Origin: JALHMI01 sp964598535
GTDB taxonomy: Bacteria; Planctomycetota; Planctomycetia; Pirellulales; PALSA-1355
Assembly (NCBI GenBank): GCA_964598535.1
Contig: CAZRCI010000021.1
Span: 25,325-89,324, forward strand
Direction: 5' to 3'
Length of the DNA stretch: 64,000 bases
In this document: positions 1-8,587 of the stretch, in pieces
Position numbering within the stretch: the first letter of the stretch is position 1
Layout: the number at the start of each line of letters is the position of its first letter
Translations under genes and position numbers: made by a program
The notes under the pieces: model-generated
What the model saw: only the letters and a program-made list of their open reading frames with translations
The model's database searches: none
Told to the model about the DNA's origin: nothing

Positions 1-50
1 AACCCGCAACCGACATTCACTAAGCAAAGCAAACGCTGCCACGATCTTTC

Positions 51-875
51 ATGAGTTCTTCGAATCGTCACGTACTGCCCGGTTTCACGTCGAGTCTCGG
101 ATTCACGCTCGTGTATCTGGGACTTCTGGTGCTGGTGCCGCTCGTGGCTTGTTTTAGCAAGGCGTTCACGCTGTCCTGGAGCGAGTTTTGGGCCGCGGCC
201 TGGACGCCCCGCGCCGTAGCGGCCTACAAGTTTACGCTGGGCGCAGCGATTGTTTCGAGTTTCGCGAGCATCGTGATCGGCTTTGTGGTGGCCTGGGTGC
301 TGGTTCGTTACGATTTTCCGTTCAAGCGGTTGTTCGATGCGCTGGTTGATCTGCCTTTTGCGCTGCCCACCGCCGTTGCCGGGCTCGTTTATTCGACGCT
401 CTATGTTCCCAACGGTTGGCTCGGCCAGTTTCTGGTGCCCTTAGGCATCGAGGCTGCATACTCGAGGCTGGCCGTAGTGCTGGTGCTCACGTTCCTGGGA
501 GTACCATTCGTGATTCGTGCCCTGGAGCCAGTCTTGGAAAGCTTTGAATCGGATGCCGAAGAAGCGGCCTACCTGCTTGGCGCGAACCGGCTGCAGACGT
601 TTCTCCGCGTGATCTTGCCAGCGATGATTCCGGCCGTGATCACGGGCTTTGCATTGTCGCTGGCGCGCGGCATCGGCGAGTATGGTTCCGTCGTGTTCGT
701 CTCGGGCAACATGCCGTTCAGGACCGAGATCGCGCCCGTCCTGATCGTCGCTCAGCTCGAAGAGTTCCACTATGCCGAAGCGACAGCGATCGCCGTGATG
801 CTGCTTGTGATGTCCTTCGCGCTGCTGGTCGCGGTCAACTTGCTAGAACGGTGGAGCAAACGCTTTTATGCATAA
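51..875 (+). CDS. cysT: Sulfate/thiosulfate ABC transporter permease CysT
   Basis: Inner-membrane permease that, with CysW and the CysA ATPase, imports sulfate or thiosulfate for cysteine synthesis. The 274-residue length is normal for the family. Hydrophobic segments at about residues 18-35, 62-86, 100-118, 138-158, 190-208 and 243-264 fit six membrane helices, and the EAA coupling loop (EEAAYLLGANR, about 170-190) that docks on the ATPase is intact. Its last eight bases overlap cysW, so the two are translationally coupled. The periplasmic binding protein gene is not in the window; only 50 bases precede this start and they carry no clear Shine-Dalgarno sequence, so the binding protein may lie just upstream. 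Confidence 0.93.
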   Translation: MSSSNRHVLPGFTSSLGFTLVYLGLLVLVPLVACFSKAFTLSWSEFWAAAWTPRAVAAYKFTLGAAIVSSFASIVIGFVVAWVLVRYDFPFKRLFDALVDLPFALPTAVAGLVYSTLYVPNGWLGQFLVPLGIEAAYSRLAVVLVLTFLGVPFVIRALEPVLESFESDAEEAAYLLGANRLQTFLRVILPAMIPAVITGFALSLARGIGEYGSVVFVSGNMPFRTEIAPVLIVAQLEEFHYAEATAIAVMLLVMSFALLVAVNLLERWSKRFYA

Positions 876-1779
876 TGCACCACTCACTACTGGAAATCAG
901 CACGCATCTAGCCACGCGGTCGCGCAGCGCGATCCGGCCTGGGTACGCTGGGGGCTCATTTCGTTCGCCGTGGGTTCACTCACATGGTTGATCATCATCC
1001 CCGTCGTTAACGTCTTTTATCAGGCACTTGCTCCCGGACTGGGGGCTTATTTCAAAAATCTGTTTGGCGATCCGGACACGCTGCACGCCATCGGGCTGAC
1101 GTTGCTCATCGCGCCGGTCGCCGTCGTCGCCAATCTCGTCTTCGGATTGGCCGCGGCCTGGGCAATCGCGCGTTTTCGCTTTCCCGGACGTTCGCTGCTT
1201 ACTTCGCTCGTCGATTTGCCCTTCTCGGTGTCGCCAGTTGTGGCGGGATTGATGCTCGTTTTGCTGTTCGGCATGCAGGGACATTTTGGGCCCTGGCTCC
1301 GAGAACACGGCATCTCCATCATCTTTGCCTGGCCAGGGCTGGTCTTGGCCACGACGTTCGTCACCCTGCCATTCATCGCCCGGGAGTTGATTCCGGTCAT
1401 GGAAGCAATTGGCTCGGACGAGGAGGTGGCGGCCGTCAGCCTGGGCGCCAACGGCTGGCAAATGCTGTGGCGAATAACTCTTCCCAACGTGAAGTGGGGG
1501 TTGCTCTACGGCGTCATTCTGTGCAATGCCCGCGCGATGGGAGAGTTTGGCGCGGTGTATGTCGTTTCCGGCCACATTGCCGGCCGCACGGACACGATGC
1601 CGCTTCGCGTTGAAAAGCTGTTTCAGGAATACAACAACCCCGCGTCGTTTGCCGTTGCGTCGCTTCTCACCTTGCTGGCGCTGGTTACGCTCGTGCTGAA
1701 GGTCATTGTCGCCCGCAAGACGCGTCGCGATCTGGAAGACGCCGTGCGCGGCTCCGCGGCGGCAGGAGGTCCGCTATGA
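868..1779 (+). CDS. cysW: Sulfate/thiosulfate ABC transporter permease CysW
   Basis: Second permease subunit of the sulfate importer, partner of CysT in the membrane heterodimer. It is 303 residues long, with an N-terminal extension of about 25 residues before the first helix (about 29-51). The EAA loop is at about 186-206 (EEVAAVSLGANGWQML), followed by further helices. The start overlaps the end of cysT and the stop overlaps the cysA start as ATGA, which supports a single transcript with coupled translation. The C-terminus is a short charged tail. Substrate (sulfate versus thiosulfate, or molybdate) is inferred from family resemblance and neighbours, not shown by specific residues. Confidence 0.92.
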   Translation: MHNAPLTTGNQHASSHAVAQRDPAWVRWGLISFAVGSLTWLIIIPVVNVFYQALAPGLGAYFKNLFGDPDTLHAIGLTLLIAPVAVVANLVFGLAAAWAIARFRFPGRSLLTSLVDLPFSVSPVVAGLMLVLLFGMQGHFGPWLREHGISIIFAWPGLVLATTFVTLPFIARELIPVMEAIGSDEEVAAVSLGANGWQMLWRITLPNVKWGLLYGVILCNARAMGEFGAVYVVSGHIAGRTDTMPLRVEKLFQEYNNPASFAVASLLTLLALVTLVLKVIVARKTRRDLEDAVRGSAAAGGPL

Positions 1780-2834
1780 GTATCGTCGTTCAGAACATCA
1801 CCAAGCGGTTTGGCAACTTCACGGCGCTTGATAACGTCTCGCTAGAAGTACCCGGCGGTTCGCTACTCGCGCTGCTGGGGCCTTCTGGATCTGGCAAGAC
1901 GACGCTCCTGCGTTTGATCGCCGGTCTTGAAGTGCCCGACGCCGGACGCGTGCTGAGCGATGATGAGGATATGACTCATACCAGTGCCCGAAATCGCAAC
2001 GTTGGATTCGTGTTCCAGCACTATGCCTTGTTTCGCCATATGAGCGTGTACGAGAACATCGCGTTTGGCCTGCGCGTGCGCAAGGAACCGAAAAAACAGA
2101 TCCATGAGCGCGTGACCGAGCTACTGCACTTGGTGCGGTTGGAAGGCCTGGGAAAGCGTTACCCTTCCCAGCTCTCCGGGGGACAACGGCAGCGCGTGGC
2201 ACTTGCACGAGCGCTTGCAATTCGCCCCAAGGTGCTGCTGCTGGATGAGCCGTTTGGCGCGCTGGATGCGAAGGTGCGCGACGAGCTGCGAGCCTGGCTC
2301 CGCCGATTACACGATGAGATCCATGTCACGAGCGTGTTTGTCACTCACGATCAACAAGAAGCTTTCGAAGTCGCCGACCACGTGGTCGTGATGAATCAGG
2401 GACGCGTCGAACAGATTGGCGCGCCGGCAGAGGTCTTCGAAAACCCGGCCAATGCGTTCGTGATGGACTTCTTGGGCAACGTAAACGTCATTCATGCCAA
2501 AGTGAGCAATGGCTGCGCTCGATTCGGATCGCTGGAATGGATGTTTCCTGAGCACAACCATCGCGATGAACGCGCGGCGACGCTATATGTCCGCCCGCAC
2601 GAGTTGCAAATCGAACGCTCTCCCAATGGCGGTAGCAGCCTGCGAGCAAGGGTCGATCGTATCAATGCCGCTGGTCCCGTGGCCAAGGTGTTTCTGTCGG
2701 CCCTCGATAGCGGCATGGGGCTGAACGTCGAGGTTAGCGCCGATCGTTATGTCGAACTCGACCTGAAAACGGGAGACACCGTGTATGTGGCCCCGCGCAA
2801 GGTTCGAGTGTTTACGCCAGATTATGTAATTTAG
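1776..2834 (+). CDS. cysA: Sulfate ABC transporter ATP-binding protein CysA
   Basis: Cytoplasmic ATPase that drives sulfate import through CysT/CysW. All catalytic motifs are present: Walker A GPSGSGKTT at 35-43, Q-loop glutamine at 81, signature LSGGQ at 133-137, Walker B LLLDEP at 154-159 and the switch histidine at 191. The region after residue 230 fits the TOBE-like regulatory domain typical of CysA. The ATG overlaps the cysW stop and is preceded by GGAGG, so this start is secure. At 352 residues it has the usual family length. Confidence 0.95.
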   Translation: MSIVVQNITKRFGNFTALDNVSLEVPGGSLLALLGPSGSGKTTLLRLIAGLEVPDAGRVLSDDEDMTHTSARNRNVGFVFQHYALFRHMSVYENIAFGLRVRKEPKKQIHERVTELLHLVRLEGLGKRYPSQLSGGQRQRVALARALAIRPKVLLLDEPFGALDAKVRDELRAWLRRLHDEIHVTSVFVTHDQQEAFEVADHVVVMNQGRVEQIGAPAEVFENPANAFVMDFLGNVNVIHAKVSNGCARFGSLEWMFPEHNHRDERAATLYVRPHELQIERSPNGGSSLRARVDRINAAGPVAKVFLSALDSGMGLNVEVSADRYVELDLKTGDTVYVAPRKVRVFTPDYVI

Positions 2835-2860
2835 GGTACGCCGCGAGGCGCGAGGGCGGA

Positions 2861-3070
2861 ATGAGGAGCATTGCCGTGAGTGGTGATACGCAAAGCACAG
2901 CAAGTGAACAGACACGCCGCGAGGCATCGCCAATCGACATCGCCTTGCAGTCGATTCGCGAAGCGCTTGTGGGCCTGCAATTCGGCGAAGTGACCGTCGT
3001 GTTGCAGGACGGCGTCGTCGTGCAGCTCGAACGGACCGAACGTCGCCGGCTCCGCAAGAATCAGCGTTAA
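2861..3070 (+). CDS. yezD: YezD-family (DUF2292) small protein
   Basis: A 69-residue protein whose second half (pattern ...GLQFGEVTVVLQDGVVVQLERTERRRL) matches the short YezD/DUF2292 family: an Ile/Leu-rich helix, then a two-strand 'GxVxxxxQDGxxxQxExxExxR' unit. YezD proteins are repeatedly found beside sulfate assimilation and transport genes, but their molecular role is not established. Here the gene starts 26 bases after cysA, so it is probably the last gene of the sulfate operon. Its stop (TAA) overlaps an ATG by one base (TAATG), which opens a 44-codon frame to 3204; that small frame has no recognisable family. Confidence 0.8.
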   Translation: MRSIAVSGDTQSTASEQTRREASPIDIALQSIREALVGLQFGEVTVVLQDGVVVQLERTERRRLRKNQR

Positions 3071-3204
3071 TGGCTGCTGCGGCTCGCCGTGCGGTCGGTC
3101 AATTTCCTGCCGACCCGGTACATTCCGGGAGGCGCCTTCCAGATACAAACTTTCTTCTTGCAACGCTGACTGGAACACCAGAGGCGGAGCCGGACTTCCG
3201 TTAG
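3070..3204 (+). CDS. Possible coupled small ORF after yezD
   Basis: A 44-codon frame whose ATG overlaps the yezD stop as TAATG, the geometry of translational coupling. The predicted product starts MAAAARRAVGQFPADPVHSG and resembles no family I know; it has no membrane segment or metal motif. It could be a genuine short cys-operon product or chance reading through the intergenic DNA. The rest of the gap up to 3411 shows no further gene, only the AAGGACA ribosome-binding site of the next gene near its end. Confidence 0.2.
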   Translation: MAAAARRAVGQFPADPVHSGRRLPDTNFLLATLTGTPEAEPDFR

Positions 3205-3411
3205 GTCCTAAGCCAACATGGTTTTTCTGTCGCACGTCAGCTTCAGCACGCGATCTGCCTTGCGCGCGTGCGCGTGTCGTTAGCCGCCTCGCCGGTCTGC
3301 CGTGGGCGGTCCCCTACCGCGCCTATGGCAACCGGCGGCTTGGCGGCCTGCAGCGATACGTTCGGTTGATGAGTCCCCCCCAATTCAAATTTCAGCAAGG
3401 ACAACCATAAA

Positions 3412-4092
3412 ATGACTTTCGACATTAACTCCGATACGATGCAGACGGACGAGGCCCTGCAGAATCGCCTCTCATCTCTGATCGCCGGCTTGCACATTCC
3501 GTCGCTGCGCAGAGTCCACATTCTGGCCGGCAACGAGTATGTACTGCTCCGCGGCGAAGTGAATTCGTTCTACGCCAAGCAAGTGCTTCAGCACACCGCT
3601 CAGCGAGCCGCCGAAGGTCGCCCGGTGGTCAACGAAGTGCGCGTCGCGCCGGGACGCACCGTTATCAGCCACACGGTCTCGCTGGGAGCGGTCTTGCTCG
3701 TGTTCGCGGGACTCGCCAGCGGTTGCGGCCAGGCGGAACCCGAACGCGTGGCGGTGCATCCCGTTAGCGGGCAGGTGACTTATCAGGGGCGGCCGGCGGC
3801 AGATGCATTTGTCGTCTTTCATTCCAAGGCCGGCAAAGACAAGTTTCCGCCGCCGACTGCCCAAGCCGACAAGCAAGGGAACTTCACGGTCGGGACGTAT
3901 GGACATGGCGATGGAGCTCCCGTCGGCGAGTACGCCGTGACCGTTGTCTTGCGAAAGTCCATCGAGAAGGACGGCGAGTTTCAACAGGGCCCCAACCTGT
4001 TGCCGCCGCAGTACAGCAAGCCCGACACGACGAAGCTCAATATCAACGTGGCGGATGGCGTAAACACCATTCCCATCAAGATTCTCCGGTAG
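3412..4092 (+). CDS. BON-like domain fused to a lipoprotein with carboxypeptidase-regulatory-like fold
   Basis: The 226-residue product has an unusual order. Residues about 12-80 look like a BON domain (a small alpha/beta fold, with the pattern VLLRGEVNSFYAKQVLQ typical of its central strand and helix). Then comes a hydrophobic stretch and lipobox (VFAGLASGC, Cys105), then a beta-rich region with VSGQVTYQGRP and GKFTV-like strands, typical of the planctomycete carboxypeptidase-regulatory-like lipoproteins. A lipobox 100 residues in is too far for a normal signal peptide. The alternative is a GTG start at 3637 that would give a 30-residue signal peptide; no good ribosome-binding site is seen there, whereas AAGGACA precedes the 3412 ATG. 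It sits 60 bases before a DUF1559 gene, a common planctomycete pairing. Function unknown. Confidence 0.7.
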   Translation: MTFDINSDTMQTDEALQNRLSSLIAGLHIPSLRRVHILAGNEYVLLRGEVNSFYAKQVLQHTAQRAAEGRPVVNEVRVAPGRTVISHTVSLGAVLLVFAGLASGCGQAEPERVAVHPVSGQVTYQGRPAADAFVVFHSKAGKDKFPPPTAQADKQGNFTVGTYGHGDGAPVGEYAVTVVLRKSIEKDGEFQQGPNLLPPQYSKPDTTKLNINVADGVNTIPIKILR

Positions 4093-4152
4093 ACCCAACC
4101 GTTATTTTTCACCTCCACTCCCCCCACCTCAAACACTAAAGGACTTTCGCAA

Positions 4153-5208
4153 ATGTTTCGCCGTTTTGTTAAACCGCGATCAGCGTTCACGCTCGTTGAG
4201 CTGCTGGTTGTGATTGCGATTATTGGCGTGTTGGTAGGCTTGTTGCTGCCCGCCATTCAAGCGGCTCGTGAGTCGGCTCGCCGTACATCCTGCGTGAATA
4301 ACCTCAAGAACCTGGGCATTGCGATTCTGAACTTTCACGATTCGCACCGGAAGCTACCCACCAGCAACCGTGTCGCGGGCGCGACAAATGCACCTCGCTA
4401 TGCTTGGGCCACGCTCATGCTGCCCTACTTCGAGGAGCAGAACACATACGACCGATATGATTTTAGGAGCAACTGGAGCCGGCCCGACGCGGCAAATGGC
4501 AAAGTGGTTCCCAATTTCCAAGTCGTTGGGCAGCGCTTGCCGGTCTTCGAATGCCCCTCGGTGCCGGATTCAGACGATCGTTTGGACGGAGATCCTCAAT
4601 GGTGGACGCAGTCGCTCCCGGATTGGGTGAGTACCCGTTGTGCCGCGCCAACCGATTACGCGCCGATCAGCCACGTCGAACAGCGGCTGGTCGACACAGG
4701 AATCGTGGACGACGTGCCGGATCAGACGGGGATGCTCTTGCGAAATACCGACGCCACCTTGCGGCACGTGACCGATGGCACTTCCAAGACGGTGATGCTC
4801 GCCGAGTCGGCGGGGCGCCCGCGCGTGTATCGTAAGGGCCTGCTCATCGGGGATCTTCCCGAACATCGCGTGAATGGCGGTGGCTGGTGCCGTCCGGCCA
4901 GCGAGTTCGGGCTTGATGGCTCGACACCGGAAGGTACTTGCCCGGGGCCCCTGGCCATCAACAATATCAACGGTGAGGACATTTACGCCGTGACGAGCGG
5001 TTCGCCGAACGAGCAAAGCTCCTTCCCGTATCCGTTCTATGGTTCAAATGGTTCGAGTGAAACCTATGCCTTTCATCCAGCCGGGGCGAACATCCTGTTT
5101 GGAGACGGTTCGGTCCACTTGCTCAATGAGGACATCGAGATCCGCGTCTATGCTCGAATGGTTACTCGCAAGGGCAACGAGGTGATCTCCGGAGACGAGT
5201 TCCAATAG
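4153..5208 (+). CDS. DUF1559 pseudopilin-like protein (H-X9-DG)
   Basis: A 351-residue protein with a type IV pilin/type II secretion style N-terminus: short basic leader, then FTLVELLVVIAIIGVLVGL at about residues 13-31 with the conserved Glu at +5. This is followed by the DUF1559 continuation (AARESARRTSCVNNLKNLG) and a C-terminal H-x9-DG motif (FHPAGANILFGDGSVHLL, about 313-330). Such proteins are exceptionally abundant in Planctomycetota and are presumed processed by a prepilin peptidase and displayed on or across the envelope; their exact job is unknown. The gene is followed by a strong intrinsic terminator. Confidence 0.92.
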   Translation: MFRRFVKPRSAFTLVELLVVIAIIGVLVGLLLPAIQAARESARRTSCVNNLKNLGIAILNFHDSHRKLPTSNRVAGATNAPRYAWATLMLPYFEEQNTYDRYDFRSNWSRPDAANGKVVPNFQVVGQRLPVFECPSVPDSDDRLDGDPQWWTQSLPDWVSTRCAAPTDYAPISHVEQRLVDTGIVDDVPDQTGMLLRNTDATLRHVTDGTSKTVMLAESAGRPRVYRKGLLIGDLPEHRVNGGGWCRPASEFGLDGSTPEGTCPGPLAINNINGEDIYAVTSGSPNEQSSFPYPFYGSNGSSETYAFHPAGANILFGDGSVHLLNEDIEIRVYARMVTRKGNEVISGDEFQ

Positions 5209-5232
5209 TGGAGCACCTTGCAGGTTCTCATA

Positions 5233-5278
5233 GGGGGGGCTTTTTCGGGCACCACACCGAAAAAGCTCCCCCATTTTT
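5233..5278 (+). terminator. Intrinsic terminator after the DUF1559 gene
   Basis: A long inverted repeat (GGGGGGGCTTTTTCGG at 5233-5248 against CCGAAAAAGCTCCCCC at 5257-5272) with an 8-base loop is followed by ATTTTT. It lies 25 bases after the stop of the DUF1559 gene and separates it from the HAD gene. Confidence 0.85.
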
Positions 5279-5457
5279 ATTGTCCCTGCTTAAGAACGCG
5301 AACGTTGGAGAACCCTACAGTCCCTTGGTAGCCCAGCGGTCTCGAGAATAAATCTTCAAGCGGTGTCTCGACCGGCGATCGCAGATTGGCAGAATCGCCG
5401 TCGGCCGCGACAATGTAACTGTTCGACTGAACGGTGCATTTTTCCGAGAGGGGCGCC

Positions 5458-6120
5458 ATGTCCGCGTTAATCTTCGACCTTGATGGGACACTCATCGATA
5501 CGGTGTATGGCCATGTGCTGGCATGGCAGCGAGCCTTGGAGGAAGAGGGACTGGCGATTGATGGCTGGCGCATTCATCGACGTATCGGCATGAGCGGTGG
5601 GCTGTTCGTGCGCGCCGCGGCGCGCGAATTGGGCCGTACCTTTACCGACGAGGAAGTGCGGCGCTTGCAGGACGGGCACAGCCGGCTCTTTCGAGAGTTC
5701 ATGCCGAGCAGACGCCCGCTGCCGGGCGCGGTTGAATTGCTACGCGAGTTGCGATCGCTCGCGATTCCCTACGGCATCGCCACCAGTGGCCGGCGGCCGG
5801 ATATCGATGCCTCGCTTGAGGCCCTGAACGTACCGGACGACGTTGTCGTTATTCAACGCGGTGATGTCGAAAGGGCCAAGCCCGAGCCGGACTTGTTTCT
5901 CGCCTGTCAAGCGAGGATGAACGTGTCGGCGAGCGATTGTTACGTGGTGGGCGACGCCGTGTGGGATTTGCTCGCCGCTCGCCGTGCGGGCATGCTCAGC
6001 ATCGGACTATTATCGGGTGGATACGGCGAAGACGAATTGGCCGGTGCTGGCGCGTTTCGCGTTTATCGTGACGCTGCTGAACTGCTCGACTCTCTCGACG
6101 AGTTGGGACTTCTGCGATAA
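5458..6120 (+). CDS. HAD-family hydrolase (phosphoglycolate phosphatase-like)
   Basis: Haloacid dehalogenase superfamily phosphatase of 220 residues. Motif I is FDLDGTLID (catalytic Asp7 and Asp9), motif II the ATSG stretch near residue 109, motif III the Lys in ERAKPEPDLF, and motif IV the VGDAVWDLLAARRAG stretch. A helical cap lies between motifs I and II, as in phosphoglycolate phosphatase and beta-phosphoglucomutase relatives. Substrate cannot be told from sequence. The ATG at 5458 is chosen over the upstream ATG at 5434 because GAGAGG sits just before it and the product then starts directly with the family's first strand. It is a single-gene unit between a terminator and a convergent gene. 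Confidence 0.88.
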   Translation: MSALIFDLDGTLIDTVYGHVLAWQRALEEEGLAIDGWRIHRRIGMSGGLFVRAAARELGRTFTDEEVRRLQDGHSRLFREFMPSRRPLPGAVELLRELRSLAIPYGIATSGRRPDIDASLEALNVPDDVVVIQRGDVERAKPEPDLFLACQARMNVSASDCYVVGDAVWDLLAARRAGMLSIGLLSGGYGEDELAGAGAFRVYRDAAELLDSLDELGLLR

Positions 6121-6210
6121 CGCGTGCCGCCTCTGCCCCGCTAGCTTGAACCACATGGCGGGGCGAGTTTGAAACGCGGCGGAGCATGCTCCCGAAGGAT
6201 TGACGCTCCC

Positions 6211-8193
6211 TTAGAACTGTTGCAATGCAAGCACCTCGACCGTCTCAACACAGGCGGTGACCGCGTGGTCGAGCGAGATCTCACGGCGTAGGTATTCGAG
6301 GATCCGCTCGGCGACCGGATGTGGAACCACCAGCTCGATGCGAACCTGATCGGTGCGCATCGAACCCTCGGCGAGCGACCGTCGCCCCGCGCCGTGACAT
6401 GGCAGTGCGGTGTAGCCCGAGGCTCCTAGCTCGACGCATTTGTTGGTGATCTCACCTTCTAACGTCGCGTCGGCCACGATCGTCACCCGGCGTATCCGGG
6501 CCAAACTTCGGCGGCGGGCGGACCGGGGGTGGGCCGAGAGCTGCTGATGGGAATCGAGTCCTTCGACTTCCAGCAGCAGGCCGGCTTGTTCAAAGTCGAT
6601 TTCGAGCTCGTGCAAGTGTTCCATCACGCTGTGATCGATGAACTTGGTGCCGGATAGGTCGACAACCACGTTGTTGCGTTCGACAAGGCCGAGCTGCTCG
6701 ATGCGGCGTTTGATGGGGATCCAGTTCGTGAAAATCGCCGATTCGCGCGCGGTGATTACCACCGCATTGTCGTCTCGGCTGTCGACTTCGAGATGTGGCT
6801 TGAACAGTGAATGCAAGGGCACGCCGTTATAGATATGAATCAGAAACTTCGCGCCAATGCCGATCGCGATGCCAATCAACAGGTCTGTCGCTAGAACGGC
6901 CACGACCGTTACGACGAAGATCACAAGCTGCTCGCGCCCGATTCGGTAGACGTTCAAGAACTCTTTCGGCGACGCCAGCCGAAAACCCGTGTAGACCAGC
7001 ATTGCCGCGAGAGCGGCGAGCGGAATGCGATGGATCAACATAGGAACGAGCGCGACGAATCCGAGCAGAAACACACCGTGCCAGAAGTCGGCAAAACGCG
7101 TGCGCGCGCCGTTATCGACGTTTGCCTTGCTACGGACGATTTCAGAGATCATCGGCAGTCCGCCGATCGACGCCGCCACCGTATTGGCGATTCCCACCGC
7201 GACCAGGTCGCGATTGAGGTTGGTCTTCCGTTTCCAAGGATCGAGCATGTCGATCGCCTTGGCGCTGAGCAGCGACTCCAGCGAACCAATCAGCGAAAAC
7301 ATCAGGACCCACTTCCAGCCGGTTATTGTTTGCAGCGCGGTAAAGTCGGGAAACGTAATCGCGCGGAACATATTTCCAGGCACGTTGACCAGGAACTTCT
7401 CGCCGAGCGAATAGGTGTGTCCGAACATCGAGTAGGTGTGTTCGTGCGAAAGATCGAAGTACATCCCCAACGGTACGGCGACCAGCAGCACGACCAGCGG
7501 GGCCGGAATCCTGCGCAGCCGCGGATTCTTGATCACGGGCATTCCAAACAAAATCAGCAGGCTTACCACGCCGATCAGTGTGATTTCGGGGTTTGCATTC
7601 ATTACCATGTGTGGGAGTTCGCGCAAGATCTCGAGTGGTTCTCCTTGCGCGGACTCGCCCATCGCGATCGGCAACTGCTTGAGCATGATGATCACGCCAA
7701 TCGCGGCCAACATGCCGTGCACGGTCGACGTGGGAAAGAAATCGCCCAGCACGCCAGCCCTGACGAGCCCGAACACGATTTGAACCAGTCCGGCGGCGAC
7801 GCCGACGGCGAGCGCCAGGCGATAGGCCTGCATGTCGGCCGCGGGATTCTGCCCCGCGGTATAGCCGAAATCGGTGACCGTTCCGATCACCACGACGATC
7901 AGCCCCGCCGCTGGCCCCTTGATGGTCAATTCGGCATTGCTCAGAAAGGTTGTGAGGATCGAGCCGACGATCGCCGTGAATACGCCGGCAATCGCCGGAA
8001 ACCCGCAGGCAAGCGAAATGCCCAGACACAACGGCAGGGCGATCAGAAATACCAGAAATCCGGCAATAATGTCGTTGCCGAAATCTTTGGTGAAACCTTG
8101 CCAGTTGCCACGTGGCACTTCTTGGCCGTTCATGTTGGAAGGGGCTTCATGCTTCGTCGCCGTTGTCGCGCCATTCTGCGTGATGGACACCAT
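6211..8193 (-). CDS. SulP anion transporter with STAS and C-terminal PII-like domain
   Basis: A 660-residue SulP/SLC26-type permease for sulfate or bicarbonate. The membrane core spans about residues 36-455 and includes the FPAIAGVFTAIVGSIL and SLIGSLESLLSAKAID signatures. A STAS domain follows at about 475-555 (VVDLSGTKFIDHS). The last 90 residues, about 568-655, read like a PII-type regulatory fold: RVTIVADATLEGEITNKCVE, a shortened T-loop around 600-615, then RIELVVPHPVAERILEYL and a final strand. PII-like modules attached to bicarbonate transporters (as with SbtB, or fused to SulP proteins) sense nucleotides, so regulation by adenylate or bicarbonate status is a reasonable inference. No carbonic anhydrase is nearby to settle the substrate. 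The gene is convergent with the HAD gene. Confidence 0.88.
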   Translation of the reverse strand: MVSITQNGATTATKHEAPSNMNGQEVPRGNWQGFTKDFGNDIIAGFLVFLIALPLCLGISLACGFPAIAGVFTAIVGSILTTFLSNAELTIKGPAAGLIVVVIGTVTDFGYTAGQNPAADMQAYRLALAVGVAAGLVQIVFGLVRAGVLGDFFPTSTVHGMLAAIGVIIMLKQLPIAMGESAQGEPLEILRELPHMVMNANPEITLIGVVSLLILFGMPVIKNPRLRRIPAPLVVLLVAVPLGMYFDLSHEHTYSMFGHTYSLGEKFLVNVPGNMFRAITFPDFTALQTITGWKWVLMFSLIGSLESLLSAKAIDMLDPWKRKTNLNRDLVAVGIANTVAASIGGLPMISEIVRSKANVDNGARTRFADFWHGVFLLGFVALVPMLIHRIPLAALAAMLVYTGFRLASPKEFLNVYRIGREQLVIFVVTVVAVLATDLLIGIAIGIGAKFLIHIYNGVPLHSLFKPHLEVDSRDDNAVVITARESAIFTNWIPIKRRIEQLGLVERNNVVVDLSGTKFIDHSVMEHLHELEIDFEQAGLLLEVEGLDSHQQLSAHPRSARRRSLARIRRVTIVADATLEGEITNKCVELGASGYTALPCHGAGRRSLAEGSMRTDQVRIELVVPHPVAERILEYLRREISLDHAVTACVETVEVLALQQF

Positions 8194-8587
8194 CGCTTCT
8201 TGAGACTCCCCACCGGCGCCGTTGGGCCGGTAAATACTTTCCGGGCGTGCTTGCCAAAGATTCGTGGATAGTTGCCGCGCTTTCGGTCAACTTTTGATCA
8301 TCAGTGGTTATGAAAAAATGGCTCGTCGAGTTCTTCTCGCTCGCCGAATGCCACAGTTCGTTTTCGTGGAAGCGAGTACGGCAGAAGTGGCCAGAAATTG
8401 GTCTCCAGATGCTGAGTGGAGTATACGCGCGTGGTTGTAAGTCTCCTAATCATAAGCAATTACATTTCCGTAAGGTTGCTCGGAAGGGGTGTGCAATGAC
8501 TTGCGTCGATGGCCGTGCGATTGTCAAGCTACGTATATAGTTCTTAGAGGCATTTCCAACGCACTCGACCACAGGTTTTCTACTCCA
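8194..8587. other. Divergent intergenic region before the two-component genes
   Basis: About 390 bases between the divergent SulP and response-regulator genes. It is visibly less GC-rich than the flanking genes and probably carries both promoters, but I could not find a well-spaced -35/-10 pair. A 78-codon frame (8304-8540, plus) runs through it without a ribosome-binding site or family resemblance and is not called. Confidence 0.4.

Noticed and set aside
7030..8271. 413-codon antisense frame across the SulP gene
   Set aside because: Its product is rich in Arg, His and Gln with no domain; it is a shadow of the well-supported transporter on the other strand.
8304..8540. 78-codon plus-strand frame upstream of the response regulator
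   Set aside because: No ribosome-binding site and no resemblance to a family; it lies in the divergent promoter region.
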